Program-made: the position numbers and the translations under genes
Source of the DNA: Dermatophilaceae bacterium
Lineage (GTDB): Bacteria > Actinomycetota > Actinomycetes > Actinomycetales > Dermatophilaceae
Length of the DNA: 64,000 nt
Assembly: GCA_014377705.1 (NCBI GenBank)
Contig: JACMPC010000131.1
Span: 1 to 64,000 of the forward strand
Direction: 5' to 3'
Shown here: piece by piece, positions 32,478 to 39,696 of the stretch
Layout: every line of letters starts with the position of its first letter
How positions within the stretch are numbered: position 1 is the first letter of the stretch
The notes under the pieces: generated by a model
What the model saw: only the letters and a program-made list of their open reading frames with translations
The model's database searches: none
What the model was told of the DNA's origin: nothing

Positions 32478-33530
32478 ATGACAACCTTGGCTGGCGTCCA
32501 CGCCGTCCTGCCGCCGCACCGCTACTCACAGGCGGAGCTGACGGCGGCCTTCACACAGTTCTGTCTCGGACCGGATGGCAACGAGGCTCTGCTCGCGCGG
32601 CTGCACTCGCATGCCCGGGTCAGCAGCCGGCACCTCGTCCTGCCGCTGGAGCAGTATGGCGCCCTGGGCGGCTTCGGGGAGTCCAACGACCTGTTCATCG
32701 CCCACGCAGTCCAGCTGGGGGCCGCGGCGCTCACCGGCGCACTGCAGCGGGCCGAGATAAACCCAGAAGAGGTCGACGTGGTCGTCTCCACCACCATCAC
32801 CGGGATCGCCGTGCCCTCGATCGAGGCCCGGGTCGCCGAGGTCGTCGGCCTGCGCCCTGACGTGAAGCGGGTTCCGCTGTTCGGGCTGGGCTGCGTTGCC
32901 GGCGCGGCCGGGGTCGCGCGCCTGCACGACTACCTGATCGGCCACCCGGACGAGGTCGGGGCACTGCTGTCCGTCGAGCTGTGCTCGTTGACGGTGCAGC
33001 GGGACGACCACTCGGTCGCCAACCTGGTGGCCAGCGGGCTGTTCGGTGACGGTGCGTCCGCAGTGGTTGCGGTGGGCGCCAACCGGACCGAGCAGGGTCC
33101 GCGGGTGGTGGACTCCCGCAGCCATCTCTACCCGGACAGCCACCGCACGATGGGATGGGATGTCGGCAGCGGTGGGCTGAAGATCGTGCTCGACGCGCAG
33201 GTGCCGGCCATCGTCCGGCAGTACCTCGGCCACGACATCCGGTCGTTCCTGGACAAGCACTCGCTGACGGTGGAGGAGGTCGGCGCCTGGGTGTCGCATC
33301 CGGGCGGCCCGAAGGTGATCGAGGCGATCGAGGCCGAGCTGGGACTGCCCGATGACCCGCTGGAGCTCACCTGGCGCTCACTCGACCTGATCGGCAACCT
33401 CTCGTCGTCCTCGGTCCTGCACGTGCTGCGCGACACCCTCGACAAACGATCCCTGACCCCGGGCACTCCCTGCATCCTGATGGCGATGGGCCCCGGCTTC
33501 TGCTCCGAGCTCGTTCTGCTCGAATGGTGA
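32478..33530 (+). CDS. Type III polyketide synthase
   Basis: A 350-residue chalcone/stilbene-synthase-fold enzyme. The catalytic Cys is Cys139 in VPLFGLGCVAGAAGVARL. The His and Asn of the triad are expected in WVSHPGGPKVIEAIE and IGNLSSSSVLHVLRDTL, and the conserved GDGASAVVAVG loop is present. It condenses an acyl-CoA starter with malonyl-CoA units to a pyrone or resorcinol. Together with the two downstream genes it matches the srsA-srsB-srsC arrangement of Streptomyces griseus, which makes alkylresorcinols and their quinones. Product identity is inferred from that parallel. Confidence 0.92.
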   Translation: MTTLAGVHAVLPPHRYSQAELTAAFTQFCLGPDGNEALLARLHSHARVSSRHLVLPLEQYGALGGFGESNDLFIAHAVQLGAAALTGALQRAEINPEEVDVVVSTTITGIAVPSIEARVAEVVGLRPDVKRVPLFGLGCVAGAAGVARLHDYLIGHPDEVGALLSVELCSLTVQRDDHSVANLVASGLFGDGASAVVAVGANRTEQGPRVVDSRSHLYPDSHRTMGWDVGSGGLKIVLDAQVPAIVRQYLGHDIRSFLDKHSLTVEEVGAWVSHPGGPKVIEAIEAELGLPDDPLELTWRSLDLIGNLSSSSVLHVLRDTLDKRSLTPGTPCILMAMGPGFCSELVLLEW

Positions 33531-33534
33531 CCTG

Positions 33535-34074
33535 ATGACGTTCTACGTCGTGCTCATCCTGGTTGTGGCGCTGGAACGGCTGGCCGAGCTGGTCGTCTCC
33601 CGGCGCAACCTGGCCTGGGCGCTGGGGCGGGGTGGGCGCGAGGCCGGGTTCGGGCACTACCCGTTCATGGTGTTCCTGCACACCGCGCTGCTGGTCGCCT
33701 GCCTGGTCGAGGCCACCCGCCGTCCGTTCATCCCCGCCCTCGGCTGGTCGATGCTGGCGGTGGTGGTGCTCGCCCAGGGCCTGCGGTGGTGGTGCATCAC
33801 CACGCTCGGCCCACGGTGGAACACCCGGATCATCGTGGTTCCCGGTCTGCCCCTGGTCGACCGCGGGCCCTACCGTTGGCTGCCTCACCCGAACTATGTC
33901 GCGGTGGTGCTGGAGGGCATCGCCCTGCCGCTGGTGCACACCGGGTGGATCACCGCGGCGGCCTTCACCGTGCTCAACGCCGGGCTGCTGCGGGTCCGGA
34001 TCTCGGCGGAGAACGTGGCGATGGCGCAGTCCGTGTCAGAGGCGCCTTCGCCGCCAGCGGCGATGGCGCAGTGA
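33535..34074 (+). CDS. Isoprenylcysteine methyltransferase-like membrane protein
   Basis: A 179-residue protein with four to five hydrophobic helices and the ICMT-family C-terminal signature GPYRWLPHPNYVAVVLEGIALPLV. It would use SAM to methylate a lipophilic substrate at the membrane. SrsB, the corresponding enzyme in S. griseus, methylates alkylresorcinols, and its place right after the type III PKS (4 bp gap) supports that role here. The C-terminus ends in a small MAQ-containing duplication. The ATG overlaps the PKS end region closely, implying coupling. Confidence 0.88.
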   Translation: MTFYVVLILVVALERLAELVVSRRNLAWALGRGGREAGFGHYPFMVFLHTALLVACLVEATRRPFIPALGWSMLAVVVLAQGLRWWCITTLGPRWNTRIIVVPGLPLVDRGPYRWLPHPNYVAVVLEGIALPLVHTGWITAAAFTVLNAGLLRVRISAENVAMAQSVSEAPSPPAAMAQ

Positions 34075-34123
34075 TCAGGGTGCCACAGGGGTCGGCGAGC
34101 GGGCCGAGATCGGCCAGGGCGCA

Positions 34124-35152
34124 GTGATCGACGCCGACCTCATCGTCGCCGGGGCAGGACCGGCCGGACTGGCCACCGCGCTCTATGCCGCGCGCGCCGG
34201 GCTGCGCACCGTGGTGCTCGAGCCCCGGCCGAGCCCGATCGACAAGGCCTGCGGTGAGGGTCTCATGCCTCAGGCTGTTCGCGGTCTGGGTGAGCTCGGG
34301 GTTAGCCTGCAGGGACACGCGATTCGGGGCATCAGGTACACCGACGGCGATCGCGTCGCCGAGGCCGCCTTCCGTCACGGTCCCGGCATGGGAGTACGCC
34401 GGACGACCCTGCAGGGGGCGTTGCTGGACGCGGCCCGGGCCGCCGGGGTGAAGGTGGTGGACTCCCGCGCCGTGGAAGTCCGCCAGGACGCAACCGGGGT
34501 GAGCGTTGATGGCCGGCGGGCCCGGTACCTGGCCGCGGCCGATGGCCTGCACTCCCCGATCCGCCGCCGGCTCGGCCTGCAGCGAGCCGTGCCGCCGACG
34601 ACGACGCCACGGTGGGGCACCCGTCAGCATTTCGCGGTGGCTCCGTGGACGGACCTGGTGGAGGTGCACTGGGCACCCGGGTCCGAGGCCTACGTGACAC
34701 CGGTTGGCCCCGGGCTGGTCGGCGTCGCCGTCCTGTCGGGAGTTCAGGCGCCGTATGCCGAGCAGCTGGCAGCCTTCCCCGGGCTGCGCGACCGGCTGCC
34801 GGACGCGGGGGCCACAGCCGTACGCGGGGCCGGCCCGCTGCTGCAGCGAACATCAGCCAGGGTGTCCGGACGGGTGCTGCTGGTGGGGGACGCCGCCGGA
34901 TACGTGGATGCCCTGACCGGCGAGGGTATTGCGGTCGCGCTGGCCTGCGCCCGCGGGCTCGTGGACTGCGTGGTCGCCGACGATCCCGGCGCCTACGAGC
35001 GGCGCTGGCTTGTCGCGTCCAGGCGCTACCGCGCCATCACCTCGGCACTGCTCTGGGCAAGGCGTCAGCCCGTGCTCGCACAGCGGATCGTCCCGATGGC
35101 CGCCCGGCTGCCGCCGGTGTTCGGCGCGGCCGTGCAGCAGCTGGCGCACTGA
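34124..35152 (+). CDS. FAD-dependent monooxygenase/geranylgeranyl-reductase-like
   Basis: A 342-residue flavoprotein of the PHBH/geranylgeranyl reductase superfamily. Its motifs are LIVAGAGPAGLATALYAARAGLRTVVLEP (GxGxxG), AADGLHSPIRRRLGL (DG motif) and VLLVGDAAGYVDALTGEGIAVALACARGL (GD motif). It would hydroxylate a phenolic ring, like SrsC, or reduce an isoprenoid chain. GTG 34124 starts the fold at residue 4. The gene is the third in the PKS cassette, 49 bp after the methyltransferase. The words GGCGCAGTGATC at the previous stop and at this start are duplicated. Confidence 0.88.
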   Translation: MIDADLIVAGAGPAGLATALYAARAGLRTVVLEPRPSPIDKACGEGLMPQAVRGLGELGVSLQGHAIRGIRYTDGDRVAEAAFRHGPGMGVRRTTLQGALLDAARAAGVKVVDSRAVEVRQDATGVSVDGRRARYLAAADGLHSPIRRRLGLQRAVPPTTTPRWGTRQHFAVAPWTDLVEVHWAPGSEAYVTPVGPGLVGVAVLSGVQAPYAEQLAAFPGLRDRLPDAGATAVRGAGPLLQRTSARVSGRVLLVGDAAGYVDALTGEGIAVALACARGLVDCVVADDPGAYERRWLVASRRYRAITSALLWARRQPVLAQRIVPMAARLPPVFGAAVQQLAH

Positions 35153-35440
35153 GTTGATCAACGCGTGAGCGGAAAGGACGCCATGATCGACCGACAGAGC
35201 AGCGAGATGCGTGAACAGGACAGCGAGCTGACATCCTCCCGGCCATGAATGACCGAGATTCCCACTGCTATGCGACCTTGGGAGGCCGTGCATGTTGAGG
35301 TTCACGCTTCACAGACCGAGCCAGGACACTGCGAGGACTGAATCACAGTTCAGAAGGGACCAGACCAGGCAAGGCTTCCTGCCTGCCCTAAGGGGCAGGG
35401 TTTGCACCCCAGATCACCGATGAGTGAAGCGGGTAATGAG
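35153..35440. other. Gap upstream of IPP isomerase
   Basis: The 288-bp gap shows no conserved coding frame. No clear promoter was recognised; a GC-poor stretch around 35250-35350 is a reasonable location. Confidence 0.4.
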
Positions 35441-36019
35441 ATGACGGAGTCAGTGGTGCTCTGCGCGCCTGATGGTTCCGCCGCGGGCACGGCGCCGAAG
35501 GCTACCGTGCACCATCGGGACACCCCGCTGCATCTTGCCTTCTCCTGCTACGTTTTCGACCCTGCGGGCCGGGTTCTGGTGACCCGACGGGCCTACGACA
35601 AACGCACGTTCCCGGGGTTGCGCACCAACAGCTGCTGCGGGCATCCTGCGCCCGGCGAGGGTATGCGGGACGCTGTGCTGCGCCGCCTGTGGCACGAGCT
35701 GGGGATCGTCCCGGCGGAGCTGGACCTCATCCTGCCCGCGTTCCGATACCGGGCCATCGCGACTGACGGGACCGTCGAGAATGAGCTGTGCCCTGTGTAT
35801 CGGGCCCTGGCCGCCACCGACGAGGTGACCGTGCATCCACCCGAGGTCCATGAAGCCTGGTGGGTGCCGTGGGCCGGGTTCGCGGCCCAGCCCGACGGAA
35901 CGGACCCGTTATCGTGGTGGGGGGTCCAGCAGGTGGAGCAGCTGAGTGCCCTCGGTCCCGACCCGTTCGCCTGGCCCCTCGGCGAGCACGCCCTGCTTCC
36001 GGCGGCGGCAACACCCTGA
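35441..36019 (+). CDS. idi: Isopentenyl-diphosphate isomerase, type I
   Basis: A 192-residue Nudix-fold isomerase interconverting IPP and DMAPP. Conserved parts are DTPLHLAFSCYVFDPAGRVLVTRRAYDKRTFPGLRTNSCCGHPAPGE (catalytic Cys in NSCCGHP), AVLRRLWHELGI (Nudix-like helix) and ENELCPVY (catalytic Glu). It supplies both C5 units for prenyl chains, and its position after the PKS/UbiA cassette suggests it feeds the prenyl donor. ATG 35441 (MTESVVLC) matches family starts although no good ribosome site is visible; in-frame ATG 35420 is an alternative. Confidence 0.93.
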   Translation: MTESVVLCAPDGSAAGTAPKATVHHRDTPLHLAFSCYVFDPAGRVLVTRRAYDKRTFPGLRTNSCCGHPAPGEGMRDAVLRRLWHELGIVPAELDLILPAFRYRAIATDGTVENELCPVYRALAATDEVTVHPPEVHEAWWVPWAGFAAQPDGTDPLSWWGVQQVEQLSALGPDPFAWPLGEHALLPAAATP

Positions 36020-36047
36020 CCGTCCTCCGGCCAGGGTGTCGCGGTGC

Positions 36048-36161
36048 CTACTTCTGCGCGGCTCCGCCGGCGAGACCGCGGGCGGTGTCGGGCAATGCCT
36101 GCGACGCTGAGTCAAGGGCGATGGTCACGCTGCTGAGGGCATTCTTGACTGTTTCCCACAT
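36048..36161 (-). CDS. Small hypothetical protein, 37 residues
   Basis: A short frame, MWETVKNALSSVTIALDSAS and on to AGGAAQK, with the ribosome site GGGAG 6 bases before ATG. The middle is an amphipathic helix rich in Ala, Ser and Leu. I do not recognise a family. It is next to another micro-protein of similar style on the same strand, which supports both being real. A membrane-surface or DNA-associated helix is possible; no function can be given. Confidence 0.45.
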   Translation of the reverse strand: MWETVKNALSSVTIALDSASQALPDTARGLAGGAAQK

Positions 36162-36261
36162 GGGAGTCTCCCTCGGTCTGGACTGCGCGGATCGATCCTC
36201 AGAGCGCGCCGGCAGGAGACGCACGGGCGCCCCGCTCGGCACCTCAGGTGGGCGCCATCAA

Positions 36262-36408
36262 TCAGCGCTTCTTGGTGACCCGGTTCTTCAGCTGTTCGAG
36301 GCGTTCGCGGTTCTCCGGTTTCGCGGCCTGCTCCTTGGCCTTCGCGATCGCGTTGCTGGCTTGCGGGCTGCGGGCGAGTTCTGTCAGTTTCTTCATCAGG
36401 CTTGGCAC
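36262..36408 (-). CDS. Small basic hypothetical protein, 48 residues
   Basis: GTG 36408 follows GGAG at good spacing and encodes MPSLMKKLTELARSPQASNA, then IAKAKEQAAKPENRERLEQLKNRVTKKR. It is highly charged, basic and predicted all-helical. The longer frame upstream is low-complexity and contains a diverged repeat (GGACGGAACGGGTGG, twice between 36450 and 36500). Similar small Lys/Glu-rich proteins occur in actinobacteria without known function. It might be a nucleoid-associated or stress protein, but that is a guess. Confidence 0.55.
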   Translation of the reverse strand: MPSLMKKLTELARSPQASNAIAKAKEQAAKPENRERLEQLKNRVTKKR

Positions 36409-36531
36409 GGTGAGATCTCCTTGCTCGGGGGATGGACGGGGTCGGGTGGTGGACGGAACGGGTGGTTGACGGGGGACGATGGACGGAACGGGTGGCGAAC
36501 CTCTTTGAGGTGGCACCTGAGGTGGCAGCTC

Positions 36532-37023
36532 TCACAACGGAGGGATCAGGTGGACGGGGAGGATCTCCTCGCTCAGGACCACAGCCGTGGCGATGAGCAC
36601 CTGCGCACGCGCGACGAGGTTGGTCAGGACACCACGGGTCTGGTGGTCGGCAACTGCCGGCAGATCGCGAAGGGCCCGCACCTGGGCGTCCAGGTTGACC
36701 AGGTACGCGCTGAGCGCGACCGGATCAGCCGGGCAGGGACCTTCGGAACGGTCAGCGCAGCGGGTGTGATCCTCGGCGGCGCGGTCGGTCAGCAGGTGGG
36801 TGATCTCGTCCAGCCGGATCCCCTGGCCCTCCAACTGGCGTATCGCCTTGATGCGACGGACGTCCGATGGCTGGTAGAGGCGGAAGTTGCCCGTGCTTCG
36901 CCGGACCGGAGTGAGTAGTCCCAGGCCGGTGTAGAAGTCCACCGTCCGCCTGCTGACACCGCACCGCGAGGCCAGCTGCCCAATGAGCAGGAGGTCCTCA
37001 CCGAGCAGGAGGTCTTTGCCCAT
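36532..37023 (-). CDS. MerR-family regulator
   Basis: A 163-residue MerR protein. The HTH is IGQLASRCGVSRRTVDFYTGLGLLTPVRRSTGNFRLYQPSDVRRIKAIRQLEGQGIRLDEI, followed by a dimerisation coiled coil and a C-terminal domain with ARAQVLIATAVVLSEEILP. There is no Cys cluster typical of metal sensors apart from two Cys in HTRCADRSEGPCP, just after the HTH. Their spacing (C-x7-C) could allow metal or redox sensing, which is speculative. ATG 37023 gives the standard HTH position; an upstream ATG 37071 is in frame. It lies 101 bp downstream of the histidine kinase gene. Confidence 0.87.
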   Translation of the reverse strand: MGKDLLLGEDLLLIGQLASRCGVSRRTVDFYTGLGLLTPVRRSTGNFRLYQPSDVRRIKAIRQLEGQGIRLDEITHLLTDRAAEDHTRCADRSEGPCPADPVALSAYLVNLDAQVRALRDLPAVADHQTRGVLTNLVARAQVLIATAVVLSEEILPVHLIPPL

Positions 37024-37124
37024 CTGGCTCACCACCCCCTCCACGTACGCCGGAACCCTTGCGTACACCATACAGTGGCACGTGCTGGTGTCGAGCCCAG
37101 CCGCATCTGCCTCCGCCGAGGGCG

Positions 37125-38627
37125 CTAAACGCCGTTGCCTGCGGGCAGGGAGATCCGGAACTCGGTGCCGGCCCCCCGGCTGATCAGCGTCAGCGAGCCA
37201 CCGTGGGCCTTCACCACAGCCTGGGCGATAGCCAGGCCGAGACCGGTGCTGCCCTTGACCCTTGAGCGTGAGTCATCGGCGCGCACGAAGCGCTCGAAGA
37301 CGTGGGCCTGCAGCTCCGCCGGGATCCCAGGGCCGTCGTCGCGCACGGACAGGATCACCCGCCGCCCCGCCTGGCGCCCGGTCTGACCGGCAGGGTCTGC
37401 ACTCAGCCGGACGACGACGGAGGTCCCGGCCGGGGTGTGGATGCGGGCGTTGGAGAGGAGGTTGGCCACCACCTGGTGGAGCCGGTGCTCGTCACCACGC
37501 ACCACGAGCGGCTCATCAGGAAGGTCCAGAGACCACCGGTGGTCGGGTCCGGCCACCCGCGCGTCGCTGGTGACCTCGATGACGAGCCGGGAGAGGTCGA
37601 CCTCCTCCTGCTCCAGCGGCCGGCCGGTATCGAGCCGGGCCAGCAGCAGGAGGTCGTCCACGAGCCGGCCCATCCGCACGGCCTCGGACTCGACCCGCCC
37701 GAGCGCATGGCTCACCTCGTCAGGGACATCTTCGGTGCTGCGCCGGGCGAGCTCCGCATAGCTGCGGATGCCGGCCAGCGGCGTCCGCAGCTCGTGGCTG
37801 GCGTCCGCGACGAACCGGCGCAGCCGGACCTCGCTGGTCTCGCGCTCCTCGAGCGCAGTCTCCACGTGCCCCAGCATCTGGTTGAAGGCCACCCCTAGCT
37901 GACCCACCTCGGTGCGCGGGTCGGTCTCCGGCACACGGTGGCGGAGGTCGACCTCGCCGCTGCCCAGAGGCAGCGAGGTGACCTGCTTGGCGGTCATCGT
38001 GACCCGCCGCAGCGGCCGCAGCGACAGGGTGACCCAGCCGGCCCCCGCCAGCCCGGTCAGCAGCAGGGCCACGGCGAAGACGATGAGCTCGGTGACCTCC
38101 AGGCGGTGCACCGTGGACTCGATCTCTTGCAACGACAGGCCGGTGACCTGGGTGTCGCCGCCCGGGCCACCCGTTGCCCGAAGTCGATACTCCCCGAGTG
38201 AGGACAGCCGGACGGTTGTTGGCTGCCCGGGCGTCAGGTTCAGCAGCGTTGAGCGGTCCGCAGGGGTCAGCGCCACCTTGCTCAGGCTGATCTGCCCCGC
38301 GGTGTCCCGGACCACGACGGCCTGTTCGATCGACCTGTCGGAGACCCGGACTGCCAGGGTGCCCACCGTCTGCCCCTGGACATCGGGGTCCCGGCCGGGC
38401 GCGGAGGGTCTGTCGGAGTCGCCAGGTCTGTCCGGGCGCTCGCGGCTCACGTCCAGGCGGCTGCCGGCCTGGACGAGCTGCTCGTCAAGCCGGCCGAAGA
38501 GAAAGCCCTGCAACGTGATGCTGGTGGCAAACCCGATGATGGTGCAGGACACGGCAAGGAGGACGAACACGCCGGCGATGAGCCGGGTCCGCAGGGTCCG
38601 TCCGGCGAGCCAGTCGCGCATGCTCAC
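37125..38627 (-). CDS. Two-component sensor histidine kinase
   Basis: A 500-residue membrane kinase. TM1 spans about residues 14-40, an extracytoplasmic sensor about 41-170, and TM2 about 178-203. A HAMP segment follows (SLRPLRRVTMTAKQVTSLPLG). The HisKA box is DASHELRTPLAGIRSYAEL (phospho-His278), and the ATPase shows the N box NLLSNARIHTPAGT, G1 DDGPGIP and G2 STGLGLAIAQAV. The sensor domain has no recognised fold and no Cys. The start overlaps the response-regulator stop by 4 bases. The downstream half ends with AGTEFRISLPAGNGV. Confidence 0.95.
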   Translation of the reverse strand: MSMRDWLAGRTLRTRLIAGVFVLLAVSCTIIGFATSITLQGFLFGRLDEQLVQAGSRLDVSRERPDRPGDSDRPSAPGRDPDVQGQTVGTLAVRVSDRSIEQAVVVRDTAGQISLSKVALTPADRSTLLNLTPGQPTTVRLSSLGEYRLRATGGPGGDTQVTGLSLQEIESTVHRLEVTELIVFAVALLLTGLAGAGWVTLSLRPLRRVTMTAKQVTSLPLGSGEVDLRHRVPETDPRTEVGQLGVAFNQMLGHVETALEERETSEVRLRRFVADASHELRTPLAGIRSYAELARRSTEDVPDEVSHALGRVESEAVRMGRLVDDLLLLARLDTGRPLEQEEVDLSRLVIEVTSDARVAGPDHRWSLDLPDEPLVVRGDEHRLHQVVANLLSNARIHTPAGTSVVVRLSADPAGQTGRQAGRRVILSVRDDGPGIPAELQAHVFERFVRADDSRSRVKGSTGLGLAIAQAVVKAHGGSLTLISRGAGTEFRISLPAGNGV

Positions 38628-39400
38628 GTCGCGGACTTGAGGACGTACCCGACGCCGCGCACCGTGTGGATGAGTGGCTCCTGCCCCGCGTCGACCTTCT
38701 TGCGCAGGTAGCTGATGTACAGCTCGACCACGTGGGCCTGGCCGCCGAAGTCGTAGTTCCAGACGCGGTCCAGGATCTGCGCCTTGCTCAGCACCCGGCG
38801 CGGGTTGCGCATCAGGAACCGCAGCAGCTCGAACTCGGTGGCCGTCAGCTCGACCTGCCGGCCGGCACGACGCACCTCGCGCGCATCCTCGTCCATGGTC
38901 AGGTCCGCGAAGGAAAGCTGGGTGTCCGTGTCGTTGTGGCTCATCCCGGCGCGACGCAGCATGCCACGCAGACGGGCCAGCACCTCCTCGAGGCTGAACG
39001 GCTTGGTCACGTAGTCGTCACCTCCGGCGGTGATCCCGGCGATCCGGTCCTCCACGGAGTCACGGGCGGTGAGGAAGAGCACCCCGACCAGCGGGTTGTC
39101 CTCGCGTAGCCGGCGCATCACCTCGAGTCCGTCAAAGTCCGGAAGCATCATGTCGAGCACGACGGCATCCGGCCGGAACTCACGACCTGTGCGGACGGCG
39201 CTGATCCCGGTGCCTGCGCTTCGGACCTCCCATCCCTCGTGCCGCAGCACGCTGGAGAGAACCTCAGCGAGGTTCGGCTCGTCGTCGACCACGAGAACCC
39301 GGATGGCAGTGCCGTCCGGGCGGGTGAGGGCACCTGCCCGGACGGACGTGCCGGTGCCCCCGGGTGAGGTCGTGCTCTCGGGTTCGCTCATCACACTCAT
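38624..39400 (-). CDS. OmpR/PhoB-family response regulator
   Basis: A 258-residue regulator. The receiver carries VVDDEPNLAEVL, the phospho-acceptor Asp83 in VVLDMMLPDFDGLEV, the Thr in LTARD and the Lys in DDYVTKPFS. The winged-helix DNA-binding domain has LTATEFELLRFLMRNPRRVLSKAQILDRVWNYDFGGQAHVVELYISYLRKKVD. It resembles the MprA/TcrX/TrcR subgroup. ATG 39400 lies behind GGAG; ATG 39391 is an alternative. Direct CTGAG-type repeats lie just upstream and suggest autoregulation. An N-terminal Thr/Gly-rich extension of about 30 residues precedes the receiver. Confidence 0.95.
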   Translation of the reverse strand: MSVMSEPESTTSPGGTGTSVRAGALTRPDGTAIRVLVVDDEPNLAEVLSSVLRHEGWEVRSAGTGISAVRTGREFRPDAVVLDMMLPDFDGLEVMRRLREDNPLVGVLFLTARDSVEDRIAGITAGGDDYVTKPFSLEEVLARLRGMLRRAGMSHNDTDTQLSFADLTMDEDAREVRRAGRQVELTATEFELLRFLMRNPRRVLSKAQILDRVWNYDFGGQAHVVELYISYLRKKVDAGQEPLIHTVRGVGYVLKSAT

Positions 39401-39422
39401 GTCTCCATGATCGCCGCGTCGG

Positions 39423-39462
39423 CTCAGGTCTGCCTGAGAAGTTGCTCTGAGGTTCCTCTGAG
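39423..39462. promoter_or_regulatory. Repeated CTGAG boxes upstream of the response regulator
   Basis: CTCAGG and CCTGAG (39423-39438) form a palindrome, and CTCTGAG occurs at 39445 and 39456, exactly 11 bp apart. OmpR-family dimers usually bind direct repeats with 10-11 bp spacing, so this is a good candidate autoregulatory site 22-62 bp upstream of the start. Confidence 0.55.
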
Positions 39463-39489
39463 AGACGGCGAGCGGCAACTCAGCGATCG

Positions 39490-39693
39490 TCAGCGGTCGC
39501 CGACGAGCATGAGGGCGAGCGCGGGGCAGTCGTTCACGGCGCGGCGGGCAAGCTTCCGAAGCCCCTTCGGGACAGGCGTGCCGGACAGGATCGGGTAACC
39601 CCACTCGTCCGTCGCGATCTGCTCCGGGAGCAGCTCGGCACACAGTCCGTGGCCCGTGCACAGGATCGGGTTGACGCGCAGCTTCTCGGCCAT
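39490..39693 (-). CDS. Ferredoxin, single-cluster type
   Basis: A 67-residue ferredoxin of the actinobacterial 3Fe-4S/4Fe-4S type that usually serves P450s or reductases. The cluster ligands are Cys in PILCTGHGLCAELLP and NDCPALALMLV; the position usually occupied by the middle Cys is His or Gly here (CTGHGLC), consistent with a [3Fe-4S] cluster. It starts 3 bp after the NuoF-like stop, so it is likely an electron acceptor or donor for that protein. Confidence 0.9.
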   Translation of the reverse strand: MAEKLRVNPILCTGHGLCAELLPEQIATDEWGYPILSGTPVPKGLRKLARRAVNDCPALALMLVGDR

Positions 39694-39696
39694 CGT

